DNA of 64,000 bases from JBMYRH01 sp049602155 (GTDB lineage Bacteria; Myxococcota_A; UBA9042; PHBI01; JBMYRH01): assembly GCA_049602155.1 (NCBI GenBank), contig JBMYRH010000001.1, positions 248,001-312,000 on the forward strand, in the 5' to 3' direction. Position 1 is the stretch's first letter. Each line of letters begins with the position of its first letter. A program made the translations under genes and the position numbers. Shown one piece after another: positions 1 through 7,834 of this stretch. The notes below the pieces were generated by a model, which saw nothing but the letters and a program-made list of their open reading frames with translations, did no database searches and had not been told where the DNA came from.

Positions 1-840
1 GGTGAGCTCTTCGCGTTTGAGTGGGGAACCACTTACGCGTGGGGCGATGAGGGCGCCTCAGAGTCCAAGAGCGCGGCCGGCGAGGCCCCGGCTCTGCCGG
101 CGCCGACTCAGGACACCCAGGCCCCGACCAATGAGAACAGCGGCGGCGTGCAAACGAGCGGCAAGTCCGGGTCCGACATCCAAGGCGGTCCCCAGCTCGG
201 CGCGGGGCCGGAGACAGAGAGCAAAGAGGGCGGTGGTGAAGCTAACGGCATGATGGAGAAGATCCAGCAGGTCCAGAAGATCGCTGAGGGTGTCGGCGCT
301 GCCGCCAGCCTCATCGGTGAGCTGATGCAGTTCATCGGCGCAGCATCCTTCGGCCCCGCAGGTATCGTGATCCTCCTCGCCTGGAAGCTCTTCAAAGAAG
401 GCATGGGCTACTTCAACCGACTTAAGAGTGACCTCGACAAGGTCCTCGCTGCGCTCGATGAGCTGATGAGCATCGTGGCGCCCTATCTGCCTGACTGGTG
501 GAGCGCGATCACGAAGTTCTTCGGCGATGATCCCCCAAGCTTGTGGGACGCATTGTTCGGCGCTGACGACGCCATGCGCGAGGCTGTCAGCAAGGGTGAG
601 CATCGCTACCTCGACGCCTCTGGCCGCGCCGAGATGATCGACACCATGATGAGCGGCGTCTGCGGAGACGCCGACGAGAACGCCATCCTCGAGGTGCTCT
701 ACTTCTCCGAGTCCAACGGCGACCTCCGCTCGGTCGTCAGCCGCGTCGATGGCCAAGGCGATCAAATCGTATGGAAGCTCGACGGAAGCCAGGATACTGC
801 CGTGTGCAAGCTCTTCAAACGCCACGGCATCGACTACTAG
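1..840 (+). CDS. C-terminal part of an unrecognised helical protein (5' end outside window)
   Basis: The frame is open from the first base of the window, so the true start lies upstream; 279 residues are visible. A Pro/Thr/Gly-rich low-complexity linker (about residues 25-85) is followed by a hydrophobic stretch (about 104-131) that could be a membrane or membrane-insertion segment, then a helical region. The last 60 residues contain a GDADENAILEVL motif followed by DLRSVV, which resembles annexin-like helical repeats that I recall from large proteins associated with extracellular contractile injection systems. That resemblance is recalled, not searched. The next gene begins 9 bases downstream, suggesting an operon. 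An effector or injection-system accessory role is possible but unproven. Confidence 0.6.
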   Translation, partial: GELFAFEWGTTYAWGDEGASESKSAAGEAPALPAPTQDTQAPTNENSGGVQTSGKSGSDIQGGPQLGAGPETESKEGGGEANGMMEKIQQVQKIAEGVGAAASLIGELMQFIGAASFGPAGIVILLAWKLFKEGMGYFNRLKSDLDKVLAALDELMSIVAPYLPDWWSAITKFFGDDPPSLWDALFGADDAMREAVSKGEHRYLDASGRAEMIDTMMSGVCGDADENAILEVLYFSESNGDLRSVVSRVDGQGDQIVWKLDGSQDTAVCKLFKRHGIDY

Positions 841-849
841 GCCCCTACA

Positions 850-1536
850 TTGAATACGCCCAGCGAACTCATGCATGCCTTTGTCGAGGCACTCGACAAA
901 GGAGACGACGCGGCGCTTGAAGCCCTGTGCACCGGCAAAGGGCTGTCTGCACGTGGAGAGAGCATTGGACGATTCCTGAGGCAGGCAAAACGCAGCCCGC
1001 TCCGCTGGATCCCCCTCGCGGAGCTCGTCGAGGAGGGCCGTCGCGCGGCCATCTGCGGCCTCCTCAACGAGCCACGCACCGGGCGGGGCCATGGCAAGCT
1101 GTGGTTCACGGCCGTGAAGGATACAGCGTGGCGCATCGAGGGCTACACGAAGAGCGATCGCGCCGCGACCCTCTTTGCCACTGGCGTGCTCCCCGCGATC
1201 TTCCAGCCCTCTGACTTGCCAAGAAGCGCTCAAGCCCAAGCGTGGGCTTCAGAGACCTTGAAGGTCGTTCAAGGTGGTGCGCTTGAGGATCCGATTCTCC
1301 GAGACGGACTGGAGCGCCTCACACACGACACCGTCGGGACACTCGTCGTCATCGATAGCCATCAAATTGCCGCGATTGGGCGCCATGTGGTGGGCATTGG
1401 ACGGCGCCACGGAGAGGATGATGTGCGGCAAACCACATGGTTCGCGCTCCAAGCTGGACCTGAGGGGCAACTATGCCTCGTCGGACACAGTAACAGCGCC
1501 AGTGCGGCGCTGCTTCTTACACAACCCCCTGGATGA
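850..1536 (+). CDS. Hypothetical protein, 228 aa, NTF2-like N-terminal half
   Basis: The frame starts with TTG at 850, nine bases after the preceding stop; an in-frame ATG at 871 is an alternative start. Neither has a strong ribosome-binding site, so it may be translated by coupling to the upstream gene. The first 115 residues look like a small alpha/beta domain of NTF2/SnoaL type (an EALDKGDDAALEALC helix, then alternating strands). The second half contains a DSHQIAAIGRHVVGIGRR segment of no recognised family. There is no signal peptide or membrane segment. It lies between two other unknown genes on the same strand, and the trio may work together. Function unknown. Confidence 0.6.
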   Translation: MNTPSELMHAFVEALDKGDDAALEALCTGKGLSARGESIGRFLRQAKRSPLRWIPLAELVEEGRRAAICGLLNEPRTGRGHGKLWFTAVKDTAWRIEGYTKSDRAATLFATGVLPAIFQPSDLPRSAQAQAWASETLKVVQGGALEDPILRDGLERLTHDTVGTLVVIDSHQIAAIGRHVVGIGRRHGEDDVRQTTWFALQAGPEGQLCLVGHSNSASAALLLTQPPG

Positions 1537-1601
1537 CAAGCCACTACCGTCAAAGGTAAAGAGGACTCACGCGCAACGTGTGAGCGACTGAGGAGCAGAG
1601 C

Positions 1602-2369
1602 ATGGCGAACGACGACGACGACACGACCCCCGAGACTTCTGAGAGCCCTGAGGCAGCCGAGGCAGAGCCCAAGACCGACGCAGGCGCGCAGGTCGAAGAC
1701 TTCGCTGAGACTTTCAAGACTGCGGCTCAAAAGGTCCTCGAGGAGCGCTTCGGGATGGAGCAAAAGGATGACGGGACCGTCGACTTCACCACAATCGACG
1801 GCGAGAAAGTGAAGCAAAACGCTCAGGCCCTCATTACGGGCCTAATGAGCCAACTCGCCGGTGTCACCCCACCGACAGAGGCGGCGGCGCAGAACAAGGC
1901 AGAGTCCCCCGTCCCAGCCACGACAGATGACAACGTGATCGACCTTGAGAGCGCCCGGCGCGCGCGCGCCCCTCGAGAGCCGAGCGACCTTGAGCAGCGG
2001 ATCTCCGAGAGCATCAAGAGCACCTTCAACGCCTACGTCCAAGACAACCTCGTCCCGGACGGCTCAAGCGGTCAGGTGAAGCTCAACGTGGACGGCGAGA
2101 TGCTGCGCGAACACGGTCCTCAAGTGCTCACAGCACTCTTCGGGGCGTTCACCAAGTCCATCTTCCCCGAGGGCGGTGTCGAGGTCGATCTGCCAGCTGA
2201 CACGCCGGAGCCAAAGGCTGCCGACGCGAACGACGGAGAGGAGGCGAGCCCCGAGAGCGCCGCCGAGGCCAACTCAGGCAAAGAGCCTGGCAAGGTTGAC
2301 GTCAAGTTGAACGTCGACGTCGCAGGCCTCTTTCGAAGCCTGATCGACGGCGTCGCGCCCAAGAAATAG
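1602..2369 (+). CDS. Acidic protein with an internal duplication, 255 aa, function unknown
   Basis: The ATG is preceded by a good ribosome-binding site (AGGAG, 7 bases upstream). The protein is very acidic, with Asp/Glu/Ala-rich linkers between ordered segments. Two segments resemble each other: about residues 30-90 and 130-195 each have a helix, a short basic/hydrophobic strand ending in DGE (TTIDGEKVKQ and NVDGEMLREH), and a helix of pattern Q-L-T/L-G-L. A shorter third copy (DVKLNVDVAGLF) lies at the C terminus. This suggests a duplicated small fold. No signal peptide is present. It is the third gene of a same-strand group; no family was recognised and no function is assigned. Confidence 0.65.
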   Translation: MANDDDDTTPETSESPEAAEAEPKTDAGAQVEDFAETFKTAAQKVLEERFGMEQKDDGTVDFTTIDGEKVKQNAQALITGLMSQLAGVTPPTEAAAQNKAESPVPATTDDNVIDLESARRARAPREPSDLEQRISESIKSTFNAYVQDNLVPDGSSGQVKLNVDGEMLREHGPQVLTALFGAFTKSIFPEGGVEVDLPADTPEPKAADANDGEEASPESAAEANSGKEPGKVDVKLNVDVAGLFRSLIDGVAPKK

Positions 2370-2378
2370 GTCGGTCGC

Positions 2379-2391
2379 GAGGCTAGGCCTC
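2379..2391. other. Short hairpin between convergent genes
   Basis: GAGGC-TAG-GCCTC forms a 5-bp stem with a 3-base loop in the 30 bp between two convergent stop codons. There is no T-run, so it is at best a weak transcription barrier. Confidence 0.25.
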
Positions 2392-2399
2392 ACGCACCG

Positions 2400-2762
2400 T
2401 TAGCCCAGCTTGAAGCGCGCGAAATAAAAGGCCAGTCCACCCAAGAGAGGCAGGATGAACCAGAGCATCTTGGCCGCGCTTGGTACTCGGTAGATGACGG
2501 CAGGCGCAGCGCCCATGAAAAGCCAGATGCCAATCTTCGCGTGCACCCAGTCCTGGTTAACGGTCTGTCCGGTGCGGGTGAGGTAACCGACCCCTGCGAC
2601 GAGCATGATGATCAAGGCGAGGCCGTGACTGATCATGATGAGCTTGCGGTTCAGGTTCGATGACTTATCGCCGCCGTTCATCATGTGAAGGGCCAAGCCT
2701 CCGAGTGATGCAAAGAGCAGGCAGACGCCAAAGAGATGTAGAAAGAGGTAGACGCGCTCCAC
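2400..2762 (-). CDS. Small integral membrane protein with four predicted helices, 120 aa
   Basis: GTG at 2762 was chosen because AGGAGG lies 6-7 bases upstream; a longer frame to 2801 would add 13 basic residues before that site. Four hydrophobic segments (about residues 5-26, 40-61, 73-90 and 97-116) with a short conserved-looking loop (HAKIGIWLFMGAAP) resemble small SirB/CopD-like or DUF-type inner-membrane proteins, but no catalytic motif is visible. It is convergent with the preceding acidic-protein gene and separated from it by 30 bp. The role is unknown. Confidence 0.75.
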   Translation of the reverse strand: MERVYLFLHLFGVCLLFASLGGLALHMMNGGDKSSNLNRKLIMISHGLALIIMLVAGVGYLTRTGQTVNQDWVHAKIGIWLFMGAAPAVIYRVPSAAKMLWFILPLLGGLAFYFARFKLG

Positions 2763-3635
2763 GGTGGTCCTCCTGCGTGCGAGACGGCGAAGTGATACCA
2801 CAACCGATCGACCGCCGCATCGTTTGCAATCATCTCAAGCACAGTGGGCCCTCCGTCCGATGATGCTCGGAGGGTGCGCGTCCTGTTTGGTCAGCCGCTC
2901 TCGTCACCTAGAAGGTGTCGCAGCATCTCCCCTGGAGCGTGTGTTGCATGACCTCTTCCCCCCTGATGATCTTGAGGCTCGCGCCCACCGCGTGGTGGTC
3001 ACAGTGCCGATTCACGGAGCGAGTGTGTGATGATGCGTCGACTCCTGAGGTCTCCCGAACGCGGAAGAGCCCGGGAAAGGCCGACGCGATGGCCATCAGG
3101 CCCCCTGATGGCTCGCTGTATGACCAAACGGAAGACCTCGTTCGATGCGTCGGTGTGATCGGCGGCTTATCCGACCTGCGCTTGAGGTGCCATCGAGGGC
3201 CCACATTTTCACTCATCGGTGAGCAGCTCACTGGAGAACAGCTGAACATCGCTCCTGCAAAGCTTCCGGAGTCGTACCCCATCCTCGCGAAGGTCAACAT
3301 GACCTGCCCCCCTTCACACCCTCGTGAGCCGGCGCTCACCGGTTAAACCTGGGTCTTACGCTCCCCCTCCGCCCCCCTCAGCGGAGGTGTGTGAAGGGCT
3401 TCTCGCCGGGTTTGACCGCACCTTTGACAGGATCCTGTGCGACATGAATCAAGGGCTCTCGAGCGAGGCTGAGTCGAATCGCCTCGCCCCTACCCGTACT
3501 TTCGCCCTACCCTACGAGGTACTTGCAGCATCTCTCGGCCGACGAACCGCAAACAACGGTGACCGCAGTCAGCGGAGCGTCGAGGCCTCATTTCAAACTC
3601 ACCCCATTGATCCAGCGCTTATTCGAGGACGTCGA
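2763..3635. other. Gene-poor stretch with two short inverted repeats
   Basis: About 870 bp contains no convincing gene. Open frames on both strands at about 2908-3346 lie opposite each other, lack ribosome-binding sites and have no recognisable protein character. The sequence shows a perfect 9-bp inverted repeat with a 3-base loop at 3092-3112 and a 13-bp palindrome, GTGAGC-A-GCTCAC, at 3219-3231. The right part (3324-3635) is in frame with the HAD gene but reads as Pro/Arg-rich non-coding sequence. It probably carries control regions for the flanking genes; no tRNA or known RNA was recognised. Confidence 0.45.
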
Positions 3636-4289
3636 TTGGAGCCATTGACCTCACAACCTATCGACTGGGACACGATCGAAGTCGTGAGTTGGGACTTGGA
3701 TGGGACGCTCTATGAGCTAAAGCCCATGGTCAACGCCTTCAAAGGGTTGATTCTCCGAGATCTGTTCAGCCTCGGTGCATGGGGGACCATCCGCGCGCTG
3801 TTTCGACTGTGGCGCCGATTAACGACGATGGGGAAGGTCAGAAAACAAGGCGGCGTCAAGGGCCTGCCGACCCCAACCGCCGATAGCAGCATCAAAGCGC
3901 AGATGGTGCGGTGGCACAGCGACGCCGTGGCGGCGGTCGGCGCACAGCCCGGTGTCCAGGAGCTGCTCAAAGCCATCGAGTCTTCGGGGCGACGCCAGCT
4001 CGTCGTGACCGACTATGAGGCAAAAGAGAAGCTCGATTCCCTCGCGCTGCCTGTCCACTTCGAGCGGGTCTACGAAGGCGAAGTGCTCGGGGCGATCAAG
4101 CCGTCCTCCGTCATGTTCGAGCGCATCCTCAGCGAGTTCGACCTCGAGCCGCGCGCCCTCCTTCACATCGGAGATCGTGACGAGAGTGACGGCGTCGCAG
4201 CACGGGCAGCGGGGTGCCAAGTCGTCATCCTCGGAAAGGACTTCGACGACTTCAACAGCCTCCACCGACAGCTGTTTGCTGCGAACTAA
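3636..4289 (+). CDS. HAD-superfamily hydrolase, 217 aa
   Basis: A haloacid-dehalogenase-type phosphohydrolase, probably cytosolic, using an Asp nucleophile. Motif I is WDLDGTLYE (Asp20 and Asp22 with this start), motif II the Thr in QLVVTDYE, motif III the Lys of GAIKPSS, and motif IV HIGDRDESDGVAA. The cap insertion between motifs I and II is helical and basic. TTG at 3636 was chosen because GAGG lies 7 bases upstream and it gives a family-typical length. The same frame is open back to 3324, but those extra 104 residues look non-coding. The substrate cannot be inferred; phosphoglycolate- or nucleotide-phosphatase-like activity is possible. Confidence 0.8.
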   Translation: MEPLTSQPIDWDTIEVVSWDLDGTLYELKPMVNAFKGLILRDLFSLGAWGTIRALFRLWRRLTTMGKVRKQGGVKGLPTPTADSSIKAQMVRWHSDAVAAVGAQPGVQELLKAIESSGRRQLVVTDYEAKEKLDSLALPVHFERVYEGEVLGAIKPSSVMFERILSEFDLEPRALLHIGDRDESDGVAARAAGCQVVILGKDFDDFNSLHRQLFAAN

Positions 4290-4421
4290 GCAGGCGGGTT
4301 CAATACGACAACGGCCCGCGTGATCGACTCATCGTTGCGAGCGCGTCAGCCGTCATGTCATGGTCGGGCCATGTCAGACGGGACCATGAGGTCCCTCGAT
4401 CCACTGTCCCCGGGACGAGCC

Positions 4422-6725
4422 ATGTCGCGAATCATGCGGAACCTACCGTCTGCCTCCCCCCTCCTTGTCCTGGTATGCCTCGCCTGCATCGCTTGGACAG
4501 CGTGCACATCGGACGAGCCCGGCACACCGCCCGTCGATGGGGACGCGAGCGCCACGGACGCTGGAGAGGAGCCTCTCGATGTCGACGTTGAGGCCACCTG
4601 CCCTTTACGCGAGTGTCACTCTGTGGGCGACTTCTGGGTGGGGTGGGACTCCGATGGAGACGGGGCACTGAGCGTGTGGCATCGGGAGGACGCGGAGCGC
4701 GTACTCTGGAGGGCTGGGGGCACGGTCCCGCTCCTCAGCAGCGCTGCCTCCGATGTCACCATTACAGAGTCCCGAGGCTCGTTCACCGTGGACATCGCGC
4801 GGTCCAATCAATGTGAACAGAGCCGCATCAACAGCATTAGCCTCGAGGAAGCAACGGTGGTCGTGGACGGTGAGTTCACAGACTGCGAGCGGACCTTCGA
4901 AGTCCGCTTCACGGCGCTTGCCTCCCGCAGGCTTGAGTTCGTCGTCGCCACAAGCAACGACGCCGGCCCGACCAACTCCGTGCTGACCATGACCTGGGAA
5001 TCGCAACCTGAGGAGGCCTTCTTCGGGTTCGGCGCGCAATACAGCGCCTTGAACATGAAGGGACGCAACCTCCCCATTTGGTGTCAGGAGCAGGGCCACG
5101 GTCGCGGACTTGAGCCCATCACCGACCTACTCAATGAGGCCTCTCCCGGGTCCGGCGGCCATTGGTATACGAGCTATACCTGTGTGCCTTACACCCTGAG
5201 CAACCGGGGCTACGGGCTGCTGCTCGACCACAATGAGTACATCGAATTCGACCTGCGGGACGACGAGACAGCCCGCGCGATGGTGAATGCGCCCATGATG
5301 AAAGGGCAACTCCTCTACGGCGCGACCCCCGCCGAGATCGTCGAGACCTACACGGAATACAGCGGCCGAATGAGCCCCCTCCCTGCCTGGACGCAGTCAG
5401 GGGCGATCGTCCGCTCCTACGGTGGCTCAGAGGTCGCCCTCGGGAAAGTTGAGGCCCTCAACGCAGTCGACGGGGCCCTCGCGGCCCTCTGGATCGAGGA
5501 CTGGGTTGGGACAAGGCAGACCCCCTTCGGGACCCGCATGTGGTGGAACTGGACCATCGATCGGACGATCTACCCAGACTTTGAAGAGATGGTCTCGACC
5601 CTCTCTGAGCAAGGGATCCGCTCGCTCATCTACTTCAACCCGTTCCTCGCAGACGCCAGTGATAAGCCGGGGGTCGAGCGTGTCCTCTATACGGAGGCCT
5701 TAGAGGGCGACCTCTTGATGAAGGACCACGACGGTGAGGTCATCGCGGTGGACAATGGTGGGTTTGCGGCGTCTATGTTGGACCTCACCAACCCTGACAC
5801 TCGGACGTGGATCAAGGGCTTGATGGTCGACATGATCGACATCGGTGTCGCCGGCTGGATGGCCGACTTTGGTGAAGCCCTGCCCGTCGATGTGGCCCCG
5901 TACTCGGGGGTAGAGCCCCGCGCCTACCACAACCAGTACCCCTTTGACTGGGCAGAGTTGAACCATGAGATGGCGCGCGACGCCGGTGTCCTAGACGAGC
6001 ACTTGACCTTCAACCGCAGCGGAAACGCGAAGAGCCCCTCGATGGCGCGCGCGTTCTGGATCGGTGATCAGCTCGTCACTTGGGATGAGCACGACGGCTT
6101 AAAGACGGTGATCCCTGCGCTGCTCTCCAGCGGACTTTCGGGCTATAGCCTTCAACACAGCGATGTCGGTGGCTGGCTCTCCGTCGACTACCCGGCCTTC
6201 GGGCTGTCCTACTACCGCTCGAAGGAGCTCTTCCAGCGATGGCTGGAGACCTGCACCTTCATGGTGCTCTTACGTCTCCACACGACGAACCTCCCCGAGT
6301 TGAACCATCAGTACGACAGTGACGAAGAGACGCTCGCCCACTTCGCCAAGATGACGCGAGTCTTCGCCGCCCTCGCCCCCTACCGCCAAACGCTGATGGA
6401 GGAAGCGCGTGACCGCGGCTTACCGGTCGCGAGGCACCTCATGCTGCATTATCCAGACGACCCGAAGGTCTACACGCTGGACCAGCAGTTCATGCTCGGC
6501 GCGGACTTCCTGATCGCCCCTGTAGTCGACGAAGGCGCCACAACGGTCTCCCTCTACTTGCCGGCTGGGCGCTGGGTGCACCTCTGGTCAGGAGCGCCTT
6601 ACGGCGATGAGGCTGCGGGAGTGACCCTCGAGATTGATGCCCCGATCGGCCAACCTGCGGTCTTCTATCGCGCTGGCTCCGCGTGGGGGGCTGGGCTCCG
6701 CGAGGCACTCGGGTTGAACGACTAA
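4422..6725 (+). CDS. Secreted GH31 glycosidase lipoprotein, sulfoquinovosidase-like
   Basis: A retaining alpha-glycosidase of family GH31, closest by eye to the sulfoquinovosidase YihQ. ATG 4422 places a hydrophobic signal segment and a lipobox-like WTAC cysteine (Cys28) at the N terminus, so the enzyme should be an exported lipoprotein; the frame is open upstream to GTG 4320. The catalytic nucleophile is Asp482 in GWMADFGEALP and the acid/base Asp549 in WIGDQ. SDVGGW and RSKELFQRW also match YihQ. At the five sulfonate-binding positions of YihQ (Q262, Q288, R301, W304, Y508) this protein has Tyr333, Glu359, Arg372, Trp375 and Trp585. Arg and Trp are kept, the others differ, so the preferred sugar is uncertain. 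E. coli YihQ is cytoplasmic; an exported form is different. Confidence 0.87.
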   Translation: MSRIMRNLPSASPLLVLVCLACIAWTACTSDEPGTPPVDGDASATDAGEEPLDVDVEATCPLRECHSVGDFWVGWDSDGDGALSVWHREDAERVLWRAGGTVPLLSSAASDVTITESRGSFTVDIARSNQCEQSRINSISLEEATVVVDGEFTDCERTFEVRFTALASRRLEFVVATSNDAGPTNSVLTMTWESQPEEAFFGFGAQYSALNMKGRNLPIWCQEQGHGRGLEPITDLLNEASPGSGGHWYTSYTCVPYTLSNRGYGLLLDHNEYIEFDLRDDETARAMVNAPMMKGQLLYGATPAEIVETYTEYSGRMSPLPAWTQSGAIVRSYGGSEVALGKVEALNAVDGALAALWIEDWVGTRQTPFGTRMWWNWTIDRTIYPDFEEMVSTLSEQGIRSLIYFNPFLADASDKPGVERVLYTEALEGDLLMKDHDGEVIAVDNGGFAASMLDLTNPDTRTWIKGLMVDMIDIGVAGWMADFGEALPVDVAPYSGVEPRAYHNQYPFDWAELNHEMARDAGVLDEHLTFNRSGNAKSPSMARAFWIGDQLVTWDEHDGLKTVIPALLSSGLSGYSLQHSDVGGWLSVDYPAFGLSYYRSKELFQRWLETCTFMVLLRLHTTNLPELNHQYDSDEETLAHFAKMTRVFAALAPYRQTLMEEARDRGLPVARHLMLHYPDDPKVYTLDQQFMLGADFLIAPVVDEGATTVSLYLPAGRWVHLWSGAPYGDEAAGVTLEIDAPIGQPAVFYRAGSAWGAGLREALGLND

Positions 6726-6880
6726 GCGGTCAAAGGCCCAAGCCGCTCGCGGTCACCGCGTTCATGCTCTGGTGTCTCCCTCCCACCGGGGCCCACCAGT
6801 GCACACAGCCATCAGCTCACCCCTAGTCACCCGTTGACGGGCGGTCTATAACCCGAGTCCCCCATTCCGAAGAGGCAGAC

Positions 6881-7702
6881 ATGGCGACCCTCAAAGACAA
6901 GACCATCTTCATCACGGGTGCGAGCCGCGGTATCGGGAAAGCCATCGCGCTCCGCGCGGCACGCGACGGCGCGAACATCGCGGTCATCGGCAAGACCGCC
7001 GAGCCACACCCTAAGCTCTCAGGCACCGTGTACACAGCGTGCGACGAGATTGAAGCTGCGGGCGGTCGCGCGCTGCCAGTGATCCTCGACATTCGATTTG
7101 AGGACAACGTGAAGGCGGCCATGGACAAGACGGTCGCTCACTTTGGCGGCCTCGATGTCTTGGTCAATAACGCGAGCGCCATCTCGTTGACCGGCACGAC
7201 AGCCACCACCATGAAGCGGTACGACCTGATGCACGGCGTGAACACGCGCGGCACCTTCGTCTGCTCGCAGGCTGCGATTCCGCACCTCGCTAAGGCAGAC
7301 AACCCGCACATCCTGAACCTCTCGCCTCCTTTGAACATGGAGGCCAAATGGTTCAAAAACCACGTGGCGTACACGATGGCGAAGTTTGGGATGTCGATGT
7401 GCGTCTTGGGCATGGCCGCCGAATTGGCTGACGCGGGCATCGCCGTCAACGCGCTGTGGCCACGCACGACGATCGACACGGCCGCTATCCGAAACCTGTT
7501 GGGGGGGGACACCCTGGCCAAGCGCAGCCGCACCCCCGCCATCATCGCCGACGCTGCGTGGCACATCCTGACGAGCCCGAGCGCCGAGCGCACCGGCAAT
7601 TTCTTCATCGACGATGACGTCCTGGCGGCCGCCGGCATCACCGACCTGAGCGGCTATGCTGTCGACCCGACGCAAGAGCTCGCTCCGGACTTCTTCATCT
7701 AG
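6881..7702 (+). CDS. Short-chain dehydrogenase/reductase, HSDL2-like, 273 aa
   Basis: An NAD(P)-dependent SDR oxidoreductase. The ATG follows GAGG by 7 bases. The cofactor motif TGASRGIG is at residues 12-19, the structural NNAS motif follows the fourth strand, and the catalytic Tyr164/Lys168 lie in AYTMAKFGMSM. The segment around NLSPPLNMEAKWF and the downstream NALWPRT closely resemble animal HSDL2 as I recall it, but the SCP2 domain of HSDL2 is absent. A run of eight G residues at 7501-7508 lies within codons. It is probably cytosolic and may act on a lipid or steroid-like substrate. It stands alone, with about 150 bp of leader. Confidence 0.88.
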   Translation: MATLKDKTIFITGASRGIGKAIALRAARDGANIAVIGKTAEPHPKLSGTVYTACDEIEAAGGRALPVILDIRFEDNVKAAMDKTVAHFGGLDVLVNNASAISLTGTTATTMKRYDLMHGVNTRGTFVCSQAAIPHLAKADNPHILNLSPPLNMEAKWFKNHVAYTMAKFGMSMCVLGMAAELADAGIAVNALWPRTTIDTAAIRNLLGGDTLAKRSRTPAIIADAAWHILTSPSAERTGNFFIDDDVLAAAGITDLSGYAVDPTQELAPDFFI

Positions 7703-7834
7703 GCGCGGCGGCATCGACTGGCACCCAGCTTCGATTCATCGCACCATGGTCACATTCGAGTCGCGGCGATGTGCCGAACTTAGCGGGGACACGTGCATGA
7801 CGTCCCTCGCGATGAACACACGGGGAGAGCGACG

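Noticed and set aside
58..1239. A long minus-strand open frame over the first two genes
   Set aside because: It spans two plus-strand genes with better starts and character and shows no domain.
2915..3346. Overlapping 143-codon frames on both strands in the gene-poor interval
   Set aside because: Both are equally long, lack ribosome sites and show no protein-like composition, so neither is called.
3324..3635. N-terminal extension of the HAD hydrolase
   Set aside because: Pro/Arg-rich and without domain character; an internal TTG with a ribosome site gives a normal length.
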